From: Bacteroidota bacterium
Lineage (GTDB): Bacteria; Bacteroidota; Bacteroidia; Flavobacteriales; Flavobacteriaceae
NCBI GenBank assembly: GCA_023387965.1
Contig: JAEWHE010000050.1
Coordinates: 1 to 64,000 of the forward strand
Length of the DNA: 64,000 nucleotides
Direction of reading: 5' to 3'
Positions within the stretch are counted from its first letter, which is position 1; every line of letters begins with the position of its first letter. This document shows, piece after piece, positions 7,448 through 16,565 of this stretch. A program made the translations under genes and the position numbers. The notes under the pieces are model-generated. The model was given only the letters and a program-made list of their open reading frames with translations, was not told the origin of the DNA and searched no databases.

Positions 7448-7636
7448 ATGAGTGTTATTTATATTCTAATTTCCATCAGCATCATCGTGGCTGCGGTTTT
7501 TCTTACTGCGTTTGTCAGAGCCGTAAAAAAAGGACAATATGACGATGATTATACGCCATCCGTCAGAATGCTTTTTGACGATGAACTCAAGAAAGAATCC
7601 AAACAAAAACAAACTAAAATCAAAACAGAAAACTAA
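7448..7636 (+). CDS. ccoS: cbb3 oxidase maturation protein CcoS
   Basis: This 62-aa protein has a single N-terminal membrane segment (residues 4-22) followed by a charged tail. The motif GQYDDDYTPSVRMLFDDE is typical of CcoS/FixS. CcoS is needed for cofactor insertion into cbb3 oxidase. Its stop is 7 bp before the ccoNO start, and ccoI and the oxidase genes flank it. Confidence 0.85.
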   Translation: MSVIYILISISIIVAAVFLTAFVRAVKKGQYDDDYTPSVRMLFDDELKKESKQKQTKIKTEN

Positions 7637-7643
7637 ATTTTTT

Positions 7644-9839
7644 ATGGAAATTCAACAGTTTTATTACGATAACAAAATTGTAAAAAAATTCCTCTACGCT
7701 TCAATTGTTTTTGGAGCCGTTGGAATGCTTGTGGGGCTTTTGGTGGCTTCCATGTATCTTTTTCCCAACATCACTGACGGAATTTCGTGGTTAAGTTACG
7801 GCAGATTAAGACCTTTACATACTAATGCTGTAATTTTCGCATTTGTTGGAAATGCCATTTTTGCGGGTGTTTATTATTCGATGCAACGTTTGCTCAAAAC
7901 CAGAATGTATAGCGATTTATTGAGTAATATTAATTTCTGGGGATGGCAAATTATCATTGTAGCAGCGGCAATTTCTTTGCCGTTAGGTTACACCAGTTCT
8001 AAAGAATATGCCGAACTCGAATGGCCAATTGATATTGCTATTGCCATCATTTGGGTCGTTTTTGGAATCAACATGATTGGAACTATTTTACGCCGTAGAG
8101 AACGCCACATGTACGTTGCCATTTGGTTTTACTTGGCAACTTTTGTAACCGTTGCGGTTTTGCATATATTCAATTCACTTTCATTGCCGGTAAATGCGTT
8201 AAAAAGTTATTCGGTTTATGCTGGTGTTCAAGATGCTTTGGTGCAATGGTGGTATGGTCATAACGCGGTAGCATTTTTCTTGACAACGCCGTTTTTGGGT
8301 TTAATGTATTATTTTGTTCCAAAAGCTGCTAACCGTCCTGTTTATTCTTACCGATTGTCAATCATTCACTTTTGGTCGTTGATCTTCATTTACATTTGGG
8401 CTGGACCACATCACTTATTATATTCTTCGTTACCGGATTGGGCTCAAAATTTAGGAGTTGTTTTTTCTATCATGTTGATTGCACCATCTTGGGGAGGAAT
8501 GATTAATGGTTTGCTCACACTAAGAGGAGTTTGGGATAAAGTTAGAACAGAACCTGTTTTGAAATTTTTTGTGGTAGCAATTACCGGATATGGTATGGCT
8601 ACTTTTGAAGGTCCGATGCTTTCTTTGAAAAATGTAAATGCGATTGCTCATTTTACTGATTGGATTGTGGCTCACGTTCACGTTGGTGCTTTGGCTTGGA
8701 ACGGTTTCTTGACCTTTGGTATGATTTATTGGTTAATACCAAGAATGACCAAATCAAAATTACATTCAACTAAATTGGCAAATTTCCACTTCTGGATTGG
8801 TACTTTAGGAATCGCCTTGTATGCTTTACCAATGTATGTTGCCGGATTTGCCCAAGCTTCAATGTGGAAACAATTTAATCCCGATGGTTCTTTGGTTTAT
8901 GGAAATTTCCTCGAAACTTTAACCGAAATGATGCCAATGTATTGGATGAGAGCCATTGGTGGAACGCTTTATATCATTGGGCTTTGTGTGTTGATTTACA
9001 ACATTGTACTAACCGTTAAAAAAGGAAAATCTATTGAAGACGAATTAGCCGAAGCACCAGCTTTGCAAAAAATTTCTGCCAAAAGATTAAAAGGAGAAAA
9101 ATTCCATCCTTGGTTAGAAAGAAAACCGGTTCAGTTAACCGTTTTGGCAACCATTGCCATTTTAATAGGAGGAATAATTCAAATTGTTCCAACCTTAATG
9201 GTGGAATCGAACATTCCCACAATTGCAGCCGTAAAACCATACACGCCATTAGAACTTGAAGGTCGTGACATCTACATCCGCGAAGGTTGCGTGGGTTGTC
9301 ATACGCAAATGATTCGTCCGTTTAGAAGTGAAGTAGAACGTTACGGCGAATATTCAAAATCTGGGGAATATGTTTATGACCATCCGTTTTTATGGGGTTC
9401 AAAACGAACTGGTCCGGATTTAATGAGAATTGGAGGAAAATATTCTGATAATTGGCACTTTAATCACATGTGGGATCCTCAAAGTACATCGGCTGGTTCC
9501 GTGATGCCAGGGTACAAATGGCTGTTTGACAATGAACCAATGGATTATTCTGAAACTCAGAAAAAAATGCAGGTCATGGTAAAACTTGGCGTTCCTTATA
9601 CTGATGAAGAAATTGCCAACGCTCAAAAATCAATCGCTGAACAAGCTGAACAAATCGAGAAAAACTTGCATGCAGATCCTGATTTTGTAAAAAGCTACGA
9701 AGCAAGTCGTAAAAAAGCGGAGGCCAAAGGAGAAGCATTTATTCCAATGCGTAATCGCGAAATCATCCCGTTAATTGCCTATTTACAACGCATGGGAACT
9801 GATATTAAAGTAAAAGAAAACGTTCAACCAAAACCATAA
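7644..9839 (+). CDS. ccoN: cbb3-type cytochrome c oxidase, fused subunits I and II
   Basis: This 731-aa protein fuses CcoN and CcoO, as is usual in Bacteroidota. Residues 1-460 are the 12-helix haem-copper core. Probable ligands are H59, H206 (WWYGHN), H256/H257 (GPHH), and H344/H346 (AHVHVG). Residues 495-515 are a linker helix, and the CcoO part has one c-type haem site, CVGCH at 549-553, with a distal Met in SVMPGY. It reduces oxygen to water with high affinity in the inner membrane. The frame is open to 7539, but the start MEIQQFYYDN fits the family and the 7-bp gap after ccoS. Confidence 0.95.
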   Translation: MEIQQFYYDNKIVKKFLYASIVFGAVGMLVGLLVASMYLFPNITDGISWLSYGRLRPLHTNAVIFAFVGNAIFAGVYYSMQRLLKTRMYSDLLSNINFWGWQIIIVAAAISLPLGYTSSKEYAELEWPIDIAIAIIWVVFGINMIGTILRRRERHMYVAIWFYLATFVTVAVLHIFNSLSLPVNALKSYSVYAGVQDALVQWWYGHNAVAFFLTTPFLGLMYYFVPKAANRPVYSYRLSIIHFWSLIFIYIWAGPHHLLYSSLPDWAQNLGVVFSIMLIAPSWGGMINGLLTLRGVWDKVRTEPVLKFFVVAITGYGMATFEGPMLSLKNVNAIAHFTDWIVAHVHVGALAWNGFLTFGMIYWLIPRMTKSKLHSTKLANFHFWIGTLGIALYALPMYVAGFAQASMWKQFNPDGSLVYGNFLETLTEMMPMYWMRAIGGTLYIIGLCVLIYNIVLTVKKGKSIEDELAEAPALQKISAKRLKGEKFHPWLERKPVQLTVLATIAILIGGIIQIVPTLMVESNIPTIAAVKPYTPLELEGRDIYIREGCVGCHTQMIRPFRSEVERYGEYSKSGEYVYDHPFLWGSKRTGPDLMRIGGKYSDNWHFNHMWDPQSTSAGSVMPGYKWLFDNEPMDYSETQKKMQVMVKLGVPYTDEEIANAQKSIAEQAEQIEKNLHADPDFVKSYEASRKKAEAKGEAFIPMRNREIIPLIAYLQRMGTDIKVKENVQPKP

Positions 9840-9844
9840 TTAAG

Positions 9845-10057
9845 ATGCTGAAGTTTATCAAACACAACATGGAAACCATCTCCGGAATCGAGGTTTTTCC
9901 TATCATTTCGTTACTGATTTTTTTCTTCTTCTTTTTAGGATTATACACTTGGGTTTTTACTTATAAAAAAGAAAAAATAAACGAACTAAGTCAGTTACCG
10001 CTTCTTGATGAAACCGAACAAGATGCCATCACCAGACAACAATCAGCTTCAAAATAA
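9845..10057 (+). CDS. ccoQ: CcoQ-like small subunit of cbb3 oxidase
   Basis: This 70-aa protein has one membrane helix (about residues 17-38) and a polar tail, lying 5 bp after ccoNO and 9 bp before ccoP. Its size, topology and position match CcoQ, although sequence identity within CcoQ is always low. A second possible start is the METISG methionine 8 residues in. Confidence 0.75.
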   Translation: MLKFIKHNMETISGIEVFPIISLLIFFFFFLGLYTWVFTYKKEKINELSQLPLLDETEQDAITRQQSASK

Positions 10058-10066
10058 ATTTTTGCC

Positions 10067-10987
10067 ATGAGAAAAATCATTCCTATATACGTTAGAGTTC
10101 CGGTTATTTTCGCCCTAGTTTTTGGCGCGATGGAGTTTTTTATTGATTCCGGAGATCGTCCTGCTTTTGTAAAATATCCAATGGTAGCCTTGTTTTTGGC
10201 AGTATTTTTATTCTTGTTGATTGCAATAGAAATGGTGGTTTCCGCCGTGGATAATGTCACTTATCATTTGCTTACTGACGAGCAGAAAAAGCAATTAGAA
10301 GAAGCCAAAAGTTTTAATTTAAGCGAAAACAAAGCGTTTCTAAGAGCGAAAGGCTGGTTTGTGAAATCAAGACCAATTGAACTTGAAAACGAAATTTTGT
10401 TGCACCACGATTATGATGGCATTCAGGAACTCGACAATGATTTGCCGCCTTGGTGGAAAAACCTCTTTTATGCCTGTATCATTTTTGGAATAATTTATAT
10501 GGCAAAATACCACATTTTTGGTTCACCAAGTCAAGACGAAGAATTTCAGATGGAAATGGCTGAAGCCAAATTAGCGGTGGAAGAATATAAAAAAAATGCG
10601 AAAGATTTAATCGATGCCGAATCGGTTACATTGCTTACGGATGCTTCTGAAATTGCCGCCGGAAAAAAAGTTTTTGAAACTAATTGTGTGGCTTGCCATC
10701 GTCCGGATGGAGGAGGATCAATTGGTCCAAACCTTACCGACGATCATTGGATTTTGGGTGGTGGAATTAAAAATATTTTCCACACAATTTCCGAAGGTGG
10801 ACGAGACGGAAAGGGAATGGTGGCTTGGAAAGGAACACTTAAACCTTCAGAAATTCAGCAAGTTGCCAGTTATGTTATTTCTTTAAAAGGAACAAATCCC
10901 GCTGATGCAAAAGCCCCTGAAGGTGATGTATATGTTGAAGAAAACGCCGAAAAACCTGCTGAAAAAACAGTGGCTTTGGCAAAATAA
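10067..10987 (+). CDS. ccoP: cbb3 oxidase subunit III, cytochrome c CcoP
   Basis: This 306-aa protein has membrane segments at about 10-27, 38-60 and 130-148, then a periplasmic cytochrome c domain with CVACH at 207-211 and a distal Met region (KGMVAW). It has a single haem c rather than the two of proteobacterial CcoP, which is the normal Bacteroidota form. The N-terminal part includes the FixP-like segment DLPPWWKNLFY. It passes electrons from soluble cytochrome c to CcoO. Confidence 0.92.
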   Translation: MRKIIPIYVRVPVIFALVFGAMEFFIDSGDRPAFVKYPMVALFLAVFLFLLIAIEMVVSAVDNVTYHLLTDEQKKQLEEAKSFNLSENKAFLRAKGWFVKSRPIELENEILLHHDYDGIQELDNDLPPWWKNLFYACIIFGIIYMAKYHIFGSPSQDEEFQMEMAEAKLAVEEYKKNAKDLIDAESVTLLTDASEIAAGKKVFETNCVACHRPDGGGSIGPNLTDDHWILGGGIKNIFHTISEGGRDGKGMVAWKGTLKPSEIQQVASYVISLKGTNPADAKAPEGDVYVEENAEKPAEKTVALAK

Positions 10988-10993
10988 TTTGTA

Positions 10994-12409
10994 ATGATAA
11001 AAAATAAAGAATCTTTCCGCGACAACATTTCAACAGTTGATGAAAGTGGCAAAAGGATTTGGGTTTTGCCTAAAATTCCTCGCGGAAAGTTTTACCAAAA
11101 AAGAAAAATTGCCAGTTACGTTCTTTTAACATTTTTGATTGCCGCGCCATTTACTAAAATCAATGGAAACCAGTTTTTACTTTTTAATGTAATCGACAGA
11201 AAATTCAACATTTTCGGTTTTCCGTTTTGGCCACAAGATTTTTATTTGTTTGTGATTTCAATGCTCATCGGCGTGATTTTCGTGGCATTGTTTACCGTTG
11301 CCTTCGGAAGAATTTTTTGCGGATGGATTTGCCCACAAACTATTTTTATGGAAATGGTTTTCCGTAGAATTGAATTTTGGATAGAAGGTGATCGAGGAGC
11401 CCAAATTCGGTTGAACAAACAAAAATGGGACGCTGAAAAAATCCGAAAAAAAAGCCTGAAATGGTTGCTGTTTTTTGTCATTTCTTTCATCATTGCCAAT
11501 GTTTTTTTGGCTTACATCATTGGAAGTGACGAATTGTTGGAACTTATGATTCAAGGTCCGGCAAGTAACGGTTCAACGTTTATTGCGTTGCTCATTTTTA
11601 CAGCAGTTTTTTATTTTGTTTTTGCCTGGTTTCGCGAGCAAGTTTGCATCATTGCTTGTCCTTACGGTCGCTTGCAAGGGGTTTTGCTCGACAATAAATC
11701 GATGATTGTGGCGTATGATCACGTTCGTGGCGAAAAAGAAAAAGGTAGGGCAAAATTTAATAAATCCGAAGATAGAAATCTCACCGGAAAAGGGGATTGT
11801 ATCGATTGTAAACAATGCGTTGCGGTTTGTCCCACGGGAATTGACATTAGAAACGGAACCCAACTTGAATGCATTAATTGTACGGCTTGCATTGATGAAT
11901 GTGATGCGATTATGGAAAAAGTAAATCTTCCGAAAGGCCTAATTCGTTATGCTTCTGAAGATGAAATTATCAAAAAAGAAAAATTTGTCATCACGGCAAG
12001 AATGAAAGGTTATGCCGCTATTTTGGCCATTTTGTGCGGAATTTTTGTTGGATTATTGTTTTTAAGGTCAAATTTAGACGTATCGATTTTACGATTACCT
12101 GGACAACTTTTTCAGCACAAAGGATACAAAATCAGCAATGTTTACACTTTTAAATTGGTCAATAAAACGCATGAGGACAAAAAAAATATCAGTTTTAAAC
12201 TAATTGAACCCAACGGAGAAGTAAAATTGGTTGGAAAACCTACAATTGCTATCCAAAAAGAAGGAATGTCGCAGGGAACTTTGTTCGTAGAAATTGTTCC
12301 GGAATTATTGGAAGGCGACAAAACAAAAATAACAATAGGGGTGTTTGAAAACGGAAAACTAATCGAAACCCAAAACACTAATTTTTTGGGACCGAGAGGT
12401 TTTGATTAA
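10994..12409 (+). CDS. ccoG: cbb3 oxidase accessory ferredoxin CcoG
   Basis: This 471-aa membrane ferredoxin is of the CcoG/FixG/RdxA type. It has several N-terminal helices, then CGWICPQTIFMEM and CIIACPYGRLQG in loops. Two 4Fe-4S motifs follow (CIDCKQCVAVCP and CINCTACIDECD, about residues 265-300), then another helix near 345 and a C-terminal Ig-like domain. CcoG is a copper reductase in cbb3 assembly. It starts 6 bp after ccoP. Confidence 0.95.
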   Translation: MIKNKESFRDNISTVDESGKRIWVLPKIPRGKFYQKRKIASYVLLTFLIAAPFTKINGNQFLLFNVIDRKFNIFGFPFWPQDFYLFVISMLIGVIFVALFTVAFGRIFCGWICPQTIFMEMVFRRIEFWIEGDRGAQIRLNKQKWDAEKIRKKSLKWLLFFVISFIIANVFLAYIIGSDELLELMIQGPASNGSTFIALLIFTAVFYFVFAWFREQVCIIACPYGRLQGVLLDNKSMIVAYDHVRGEKEKGRAKFNKSEDRNLTGKGDCIDCKQCVAVCPTGIDIRNGTQLECINCTACIDECDAIMEKVNLPKGLIRYASEDEIIKKEKFVITARMKGYAAILAILCGIFVGLLFLRSNLDVSILRLPGQLFQHKGYKISNVYTFKLVNKTHEDKKNISFKLIEPNGEVKLVGKPTIAIQKEGMSQGTLFVEIVPELLEGDKTKITIGVFENGKLIETQNTNFLGPRGFD

Positions 12410-12421
12410 ATAAAAAAAAGT

Positions 12422-12531
12422 AAACGAATGGCTGGCAAATGCCCCGGAAAAGTGTCGTTTTGCCCATACGAAATGGTTTTTTCAATTCGAGGCAAATAGG
12501 TTGGTTGATAAAAATAGCTGGTCATTCGTTT
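12422..12531. repeat. inverted repeat between ccoG and ccoH
   Basis: AAACGAATG at 12422 and CATTCGTTT ending at 12531 are perfectly complementary and enclose about 90 bp. The 138-bp gap is the only sizeable interval inside an otherwise tightly packed operon. The transcript could fold into a long hairpin that processes or attenuates the message; no good U-tract terminator was found. Confidence 0.4.
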
Positions 12532-12547
12532 TTAAAAAAATAAAAAG

Positions 12548-12997
12548 ATGAAAATAAATTGGGGTACCGGAATCGTGATTGCATTTGCATTGTTCATGAG
12601 TTTTATTTTGTTTTTTGTGTTTCTGGTTCAGTCAGATAGCAAATACGATAATGAGTTGGTTTTAGAAGATTATTACCGACATGAGAATAATTTGCAAAGC
12701 CAAATCAACAAAGAAATTGCCGCCGAAAATTTGCAGGAAAAAGTTACTATTGAAACGCTTCCGGAAGGAATCTTTGTTCATTTCCCGAAAAATTTCGACT
12801 TCAAAAATATCAAAGGAAAAGTGTTCCTATACAGGCCGTCAAACCAAAAATTAGATTTCGAAAAAAATATTTCGCTGTCTAATTCCTTTTTGCTCATACC
12901 TAAAACCGCCTTGGTTGACGGCCGTTGGAACATCACAATCGATTGGAGTTACGGTGAAAATAATTTTTTAACCAAAGAAAATTTAGTCATAAAATAA
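12548..12997 (+). CDS. ccoH: FixH/CcoH family protein
   Basis: This 149-aa protein has an N-terminal membrane helix (about 8-28) and a periplasmic beta-rich domain ending in GRWNITIDWSYGENNF, typical of FixH. CcoH takes part in cbb3 oxidase assembly and stability. Its stop codon overlaps the next start in TAATG, so the two genes are translationally coupled. Confidence 0.88.
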   Translation: MKINWGTGIVIAFALFMSFILFFVFLVQSDSKYDNELVLEDYYRHENNLQSQINKEIAAENLQEKVTIETLPEGIFVHFPKNFDFKNIKGKVFLYRPSNQKLDFEKNISLSNSFLLIPKTALVDGRWNITIDWSYGENNFLTKENLVIK

Positions 12998-13698
12998 TGT
13001 GGATTGCTGCTTTTTTATTCGGTTTAATTTCCAGTTTGCATTGCATTGGAATGTGTGGTCCAATCGCACTGATGCTTCCCGTGGATCGAACCAATGACGG
13101 CAAAAGAATTTTCCAAATATTGCTTTATCATTTCGGAAGAATTACCTCGTATGCCACACTCGGAATTATTTTCGGATTCTTCGGAAAAGGTTTGCAATTG
13201 GCTGGAATACAGCAAAATTTATCGATTTTTTCAGGTGTAATGATGATTTTAATTGTCATTATTCCCGAGAAAAAATTCAGTCAAATTAATTTTTCAAAAC
13301 CTATCGCAAGATTTATTTTTAAGCTAAAGCAAAGAATAGGCAATCAATTTAAACGTAAAAGTAACAGCTCCATTTTTAGCATCGGCGTCCTAAACGGATT
13401 TTTACCTTGTGGATTGGTTTATGCCGCACTTTTTGGGGCTATCGCTACGCAAAATATTTTCGGAGGTGGTTTTTACATGATTTTGTATGGGTTAGGAACA
13501 ATTCCGCTGATGAGTGTTGCGGTTTTGCTCAGTCATTTTTTTCAAAATAAAATGCGAAACCAAATCCAAAAAATTATTCCAATTGCTGGTATTTTTTTAG
13601 GAACGCTATTTATCCTCAGAGGTTTGGGATTGCAAATCGATTACATCTCACCGGGAAATATCAGCCTTTTTATAAAATCAATGCCGGATTGTTTTTGA
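12997..13698 (+). CDS. TauE/SafE-like (UreH/DsbD-type) membrane protein of the cco cluster
   Basis: This 233-aa protein has about six membrane segments. It opens with FGLISSLHCIGMCGP and has a matching NGFLPCGLVYAAL halfway, the paired motifs of the sulfite exporter TauE/SafE (DsbD_2/UreH-like) family. Such genes close many cco clusters and are thought to help copper or redox handling during assembly. It overlaps ccoH by one base and a bidirectional terminator follows. The precise transport substrate is unknown. Confidence 0.85.
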   Translation: MWIAAFLFGLISSLHCIGMCGPIALMLPVDRTNDGKRIFQILLYHFGRITSYATLGIIFGFFGKGLQLAGIQQNLSIFSGVMMILIVIIPEKKFSQINFSKPIARFIFKLKQRIGNQFKRKSNSSIFSIGVLNGFLPCGLVYAALFGAIATQNIFGGGFYMILYGLGTIPLMSVAVLLSHFFQNKMRNQIQKIIPIAGIFLGTLFILRGLGLQIDYISPGNISLFIKSMPDCF

Positions 13699-13742
13699 AT
13701 TTGATAATTTGTATCGAGCTTAAAATTCTGATCAACCTAAAA

Positions 13743-13773
13743 AAAAAGCCTTTCTGGTATTAGAAAGGCTTTT
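13743..13773. terminator. bidirectional terminator between the cco operon and E1 dehydrogenase
   Basis: AAAAGCCTTTCT and AGAAAGGCTTTT form a 12-bp stem around a short loop. A- and T-rich flanks serve both convergent genes. Confidence 0.85.
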
Positions 13774-13777
13774 GATC

Positions 13778-16180
13778 TTAGTATAATGACGGAAATTGTT
13801 GCGGTTTGGCTTCATGCATAATTGCATAAATTTTTTCGTAAATATCTTCCGCAGAAGGTTTTGAAAAATAATCACCATCCGTTCCATAAGCAGGCCTGTG
13901 GGCTTTTGCCGTAAGGGTTTCCGGTTTGCTGTCTAAAAATTTATAACCATTTTGTTCATCCAAAATTTGTTGTAACATAAATGCCGAAGCACCTCCCGGA
14001 ACATCTTCATCAACCACTAACAAACGATTGGTTTTCGCCAAAGATTTCACAATGTCATGGTTTTTGTCAAAAGGTAATAATGATTGAACATCAATAATTT
14101 CAACCTCAATTCCGCTTTCTTGCAATTCTTTTGCGGCTTGTTCGATCAATCTTAACGTAGAACCGTAAGAAACCACGGTAATATCTTTTCCTTCCCGAAT
14201 ATTTTCGACCACACCAATTGGCGTCTTAAATTCGCCTAAATTCGATGGCATTTTTTCTTTCAAACGGTAACCGTTCAAACATTCCACAACCAAAGCAGGT
14301 TCGTCAGCTTCCAGCAAAGCATTGTAAAATCCTGCCGCTTTTGTCATATTTCTTGGTACCAAAACGTGAATTCCACGAATCGCATTAATGATCATTCCCA
14401 TTGGTGAACCCGAATGCCAAATTCCTTCCAATCGATGTCCACGAGTTCTGACAATCAATGGCGCTTTTTGTTTTCCTTTTGTTCTGTATTGCAAAGTTGC
14501 CAAATCGTCGCTCATAATTTGAATAGCATAAAGCAAATAATCCAAATATTGAATCTCGGCAATAGGTCTCAAACCACGCATTGCCATCCCAATTCCTTGT
14601 CCCAAAATAGTGGCTTCGCGAATTCCCACATCAGCCACACGAAGTTCGCCATATTTTTCTTGCATTCCTTCTAAACCTTGGTTTACATCACCAATATTTC
14701 CGGCATCTTCACCAAAAATTAGAGTTTGTGGATATTTGCTAAAAATAGCGTCAAAGTTGTCGCGGATGATTAATCTGGCATCAACATCTTCGGCATTTTC
14801 TTCATATTTTGGAAGTGTTTCCGTAAGCGAATCAACATTTTCTGATGATTGAGAAAATAAATGCGAACTAAATTTCGGTTGAATTTTCTCGATGTAATTT
14901 TCAATCCATCTCGCTAATTCTGTTTTTGAATTTTCACCAACCAACAAGCGAAGCACTTTTCTGGCAGTCACCAAAATATCTTTTCTAATCGGTTCTTTAA
15001 TCGATTTTAATTCCGAAGCAATTTTTTCGATGAAAACTTTATTATCGCTGGCAGAAGCTACTCGTTCTAACAGTTCGAGCAATTCTTTTTGTTCGTTTTT
15101 TGTTGGTTCGGTAAAAGCGGTCCAAGCTGCTTTTTTGCCATCTAAAACTTCTTTTTTGATATTGGCATCAATTTCGTCAAGTTCTTCAGTTGAAACAATA
15201 TTGGTAGCTACCATCCACAGTTTCATCTGACGAATACAATCAAAATCACCTTCCCATTCTAATCGTTCCGCATTTTTGTAACGCTCGTGCGATCCCGAAG
15301 TGGAATGTCCTTGCGGTTGCGTTAATTCCTGAACGTGAATCAATACCGGAACATGTTCTTCTCTGGCAATTGCCGCAGCTTTTTCATAAGTGGCAATCAA
15401 TGCTGGATAATCCCAACCTTTCACGGTTAGAATTTCGTAACCGTTTTTTTCGTCACGCTGAAAACCTTTCAAAATTTCCGAAATATTTTCTTTGGTAGTT
15501 TGATGACGGGCATGAACCGAAATTCCGTATTCGTCGTCCCAAACGCTCATGACCATAGGCACTTGCAAAACGCCTGCAGCATTGATGGTTTCAAAAAATA
15601 AACCTTCGGAAGTACTTGCGTTACCAATTGTTCCCCAAGCAATTTCATTTCCGTTGATGGAAAAATTAGTTTTGTTTGGGATTCCGGTTACGTTTCTATA
15701 AATTTTTGAGGCTTGCGCCAAACCTAACAAACGCGGCATTTGTCCGGCTGTTGGCGAAATATCTGAACTCGAATTTTTTTGCAAAGCCAAATTTTTCCAG
15801 GAACCGTCTTCATTGAGAGAATGTGTGGCAAAATGACCTCCCATTTGTCGTCCGGCAGACATTGGATCGTGTTCAATATCAGTATGACCGTACAATCCGG
15901 CAAAAAATTGTTGGATATTAAGTTGTCCAATTGCCATCATAAAAGTTTGATCGCGGTAATAACCGGAACGGAAATCGCCATTTTTGAAGGCTTTTGCCAT
16001 CGCCAATTGCGGAATTTCTTTTCCATCGCCGAAAATACCAAACTTGGCTTTTCCGGTTAAAACTTCACGACGTCCTAAAAGGCTACATTCGCGGCTGGTG
16101 ATGGCTATTTTATAATCGTTGATGATTTCGGCTTTGAAATCTTCGAAAGACAATTCTTTTTTTGCGGCTGTTTGCGTCAT
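13778..16180 (-). CDS. 2-oxoacid dehydrogenase E1, fused alpha and beta subunits
   Basis: This 800-aa thiamine-diphosphate enzyme fuses both subunits. Residues 1-400 resemble E1 alpha, with the ThDP-binding region around NGNEIAWGTIGNASTSEGL. Residues 460-800 resemble E1 beta, with FGEDAGNIGDVNQGLEGM and the C-terminal transketolase-like domain VVDEDVPGGASAFM. This architecture is common in Flavobacteriaceae and is usually taken as branched-chain 2-oxoacid (2-oxoisovalerate) dehydrogenase E1, which would supply primers for iso-branched fatty acids. Pyruvate as substrate cannot be excluded. Start MTQTAAKKEL is chosen over a frame 8 codons longer. E2 and E3 are not nearby. Confidence 0.88.
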   Translation of the reverse strand: MTQTAAKKELSFEDFKAEIINDYKIAITSRECSLLGRREVLTGKAKFGIFGDGKEIPQLAMAKAFKNGDFRSGYYRDQTFMMAIGQLNIQQFFAGLYGHTDIEHDPMSAGRQMGGHFATHSLNEDGSWKNLALQKNSSSDISPTAGQMPRLLGLAQASKIYRNVTGIPNKTNFSINGNEIAWGTIGNASTSEGLFFETINAAGVLQVPMVMSVWDDEYGISVHARHQTTKENISEILKGFQRDEKNGYEILTVKGWDYPALIATYEKAAAIAREEHVPVLIHVQELTQPQGHSTSGSHERYKNAERLEWEGDFDCIRQMKLWMVATNIVSTEELDEIDANIKKEVLDGKKAAWTAFTEPTKNEQKELLELLERVASASDNKVFIEKIASELKSIKEPIRKDILVTARKVLRLLVGENSKTELARWIENYIEKIQPKFSSHLFSQSSENVDSLTETLPKYEENAEDVDARLIIRDNFDAIFSKYPQTLIFGEDAGNIGDVNQGLEGMQEKYGELRVADVGIREATILGQGIGMAMRGLRPIAEIQYLDYLLYAIQIMSDDLATLQYRTKGKQKAPLIVRTRGHRLEGIWHSGSPMGMIINAIRGIHVLVPRNMTKAAGFYNALLEADEPALVVECLNGYRLKEKMPSNLGEFKTPIGVVENIREGKDITVVSYGSTLRLIEQAAKELQESGIEVEIIDVQSLLPFDKNHDIVKSLAKTNRLLVVDEDVPGGASAFMLQQILDEQNGYKFLDSKPETLTAKAHRPAYGTDGDYFSKPSAEDIYEKIYAIMHEAKPQQFPSLY

Positions 16181-16204
16181 AACATTCAATTGTTGAGGTA
16201 ACAA

Positions 16205-16373
16205 ATTTAAGCATTTTGCTTGATTTTACAAATGTTAAGCGATTGAATTATTTTTAATAAAAATCCGTTTTTAATTAATTGGATTACAGAATATTTATCA
16301 AAAATTTATTTACAATGATTTATATGCAATTTTATTTTGGATAAATTACGATTGTTCTATTTTACGCAAACGT
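16205..16373. other. non-coding spacer
   Basis: Within the 385-bp gap 16181-16565 this part is AT-rich with no repeat or gene seen; it should hold the E1 promoter. The right half of the gap is occupied by the dispersed repeat described next. Confidence 0.4.
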
Positions 16374-16525
16374 TTTAGCCCTGAGTGAAGCGGAAATCCT
16401 TGCGGAAGCAAAATCTATTTTTTCCCGCAAAAAAAGAGCGACCCCCGAGAAGCTCCTTTTTTTGCGATGGAAAAAAAGATTTTTGCGAGGCAAGATTGTA
16501 GCGGAAAGCAGGACACGAGCTCCAA
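16374..16525 (+). repeat. dispersed hairpin-rich intergenic repeat, copy 1
   Basis: The element begins TTTAGCCCTGAGTGAAGCGG and ends GTAGCGGAAAGCAGGACACG plus AGCTCC. It contains CCCGCAAAAAAAGAGCG and GAAGCTCCTTTTTTTGCG, which can form a strong stem. Copy 2 at 21268-21417 is nearly identical on the opposite strand. There is no coding potential or transposase, so it resembles a REP/MITE-like element. Confidence 0.75.
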
Positions 16526-16565
16526 AAAGCGAACTGGCGAAGCAAATAGCTTCAAAAAAAAATCA

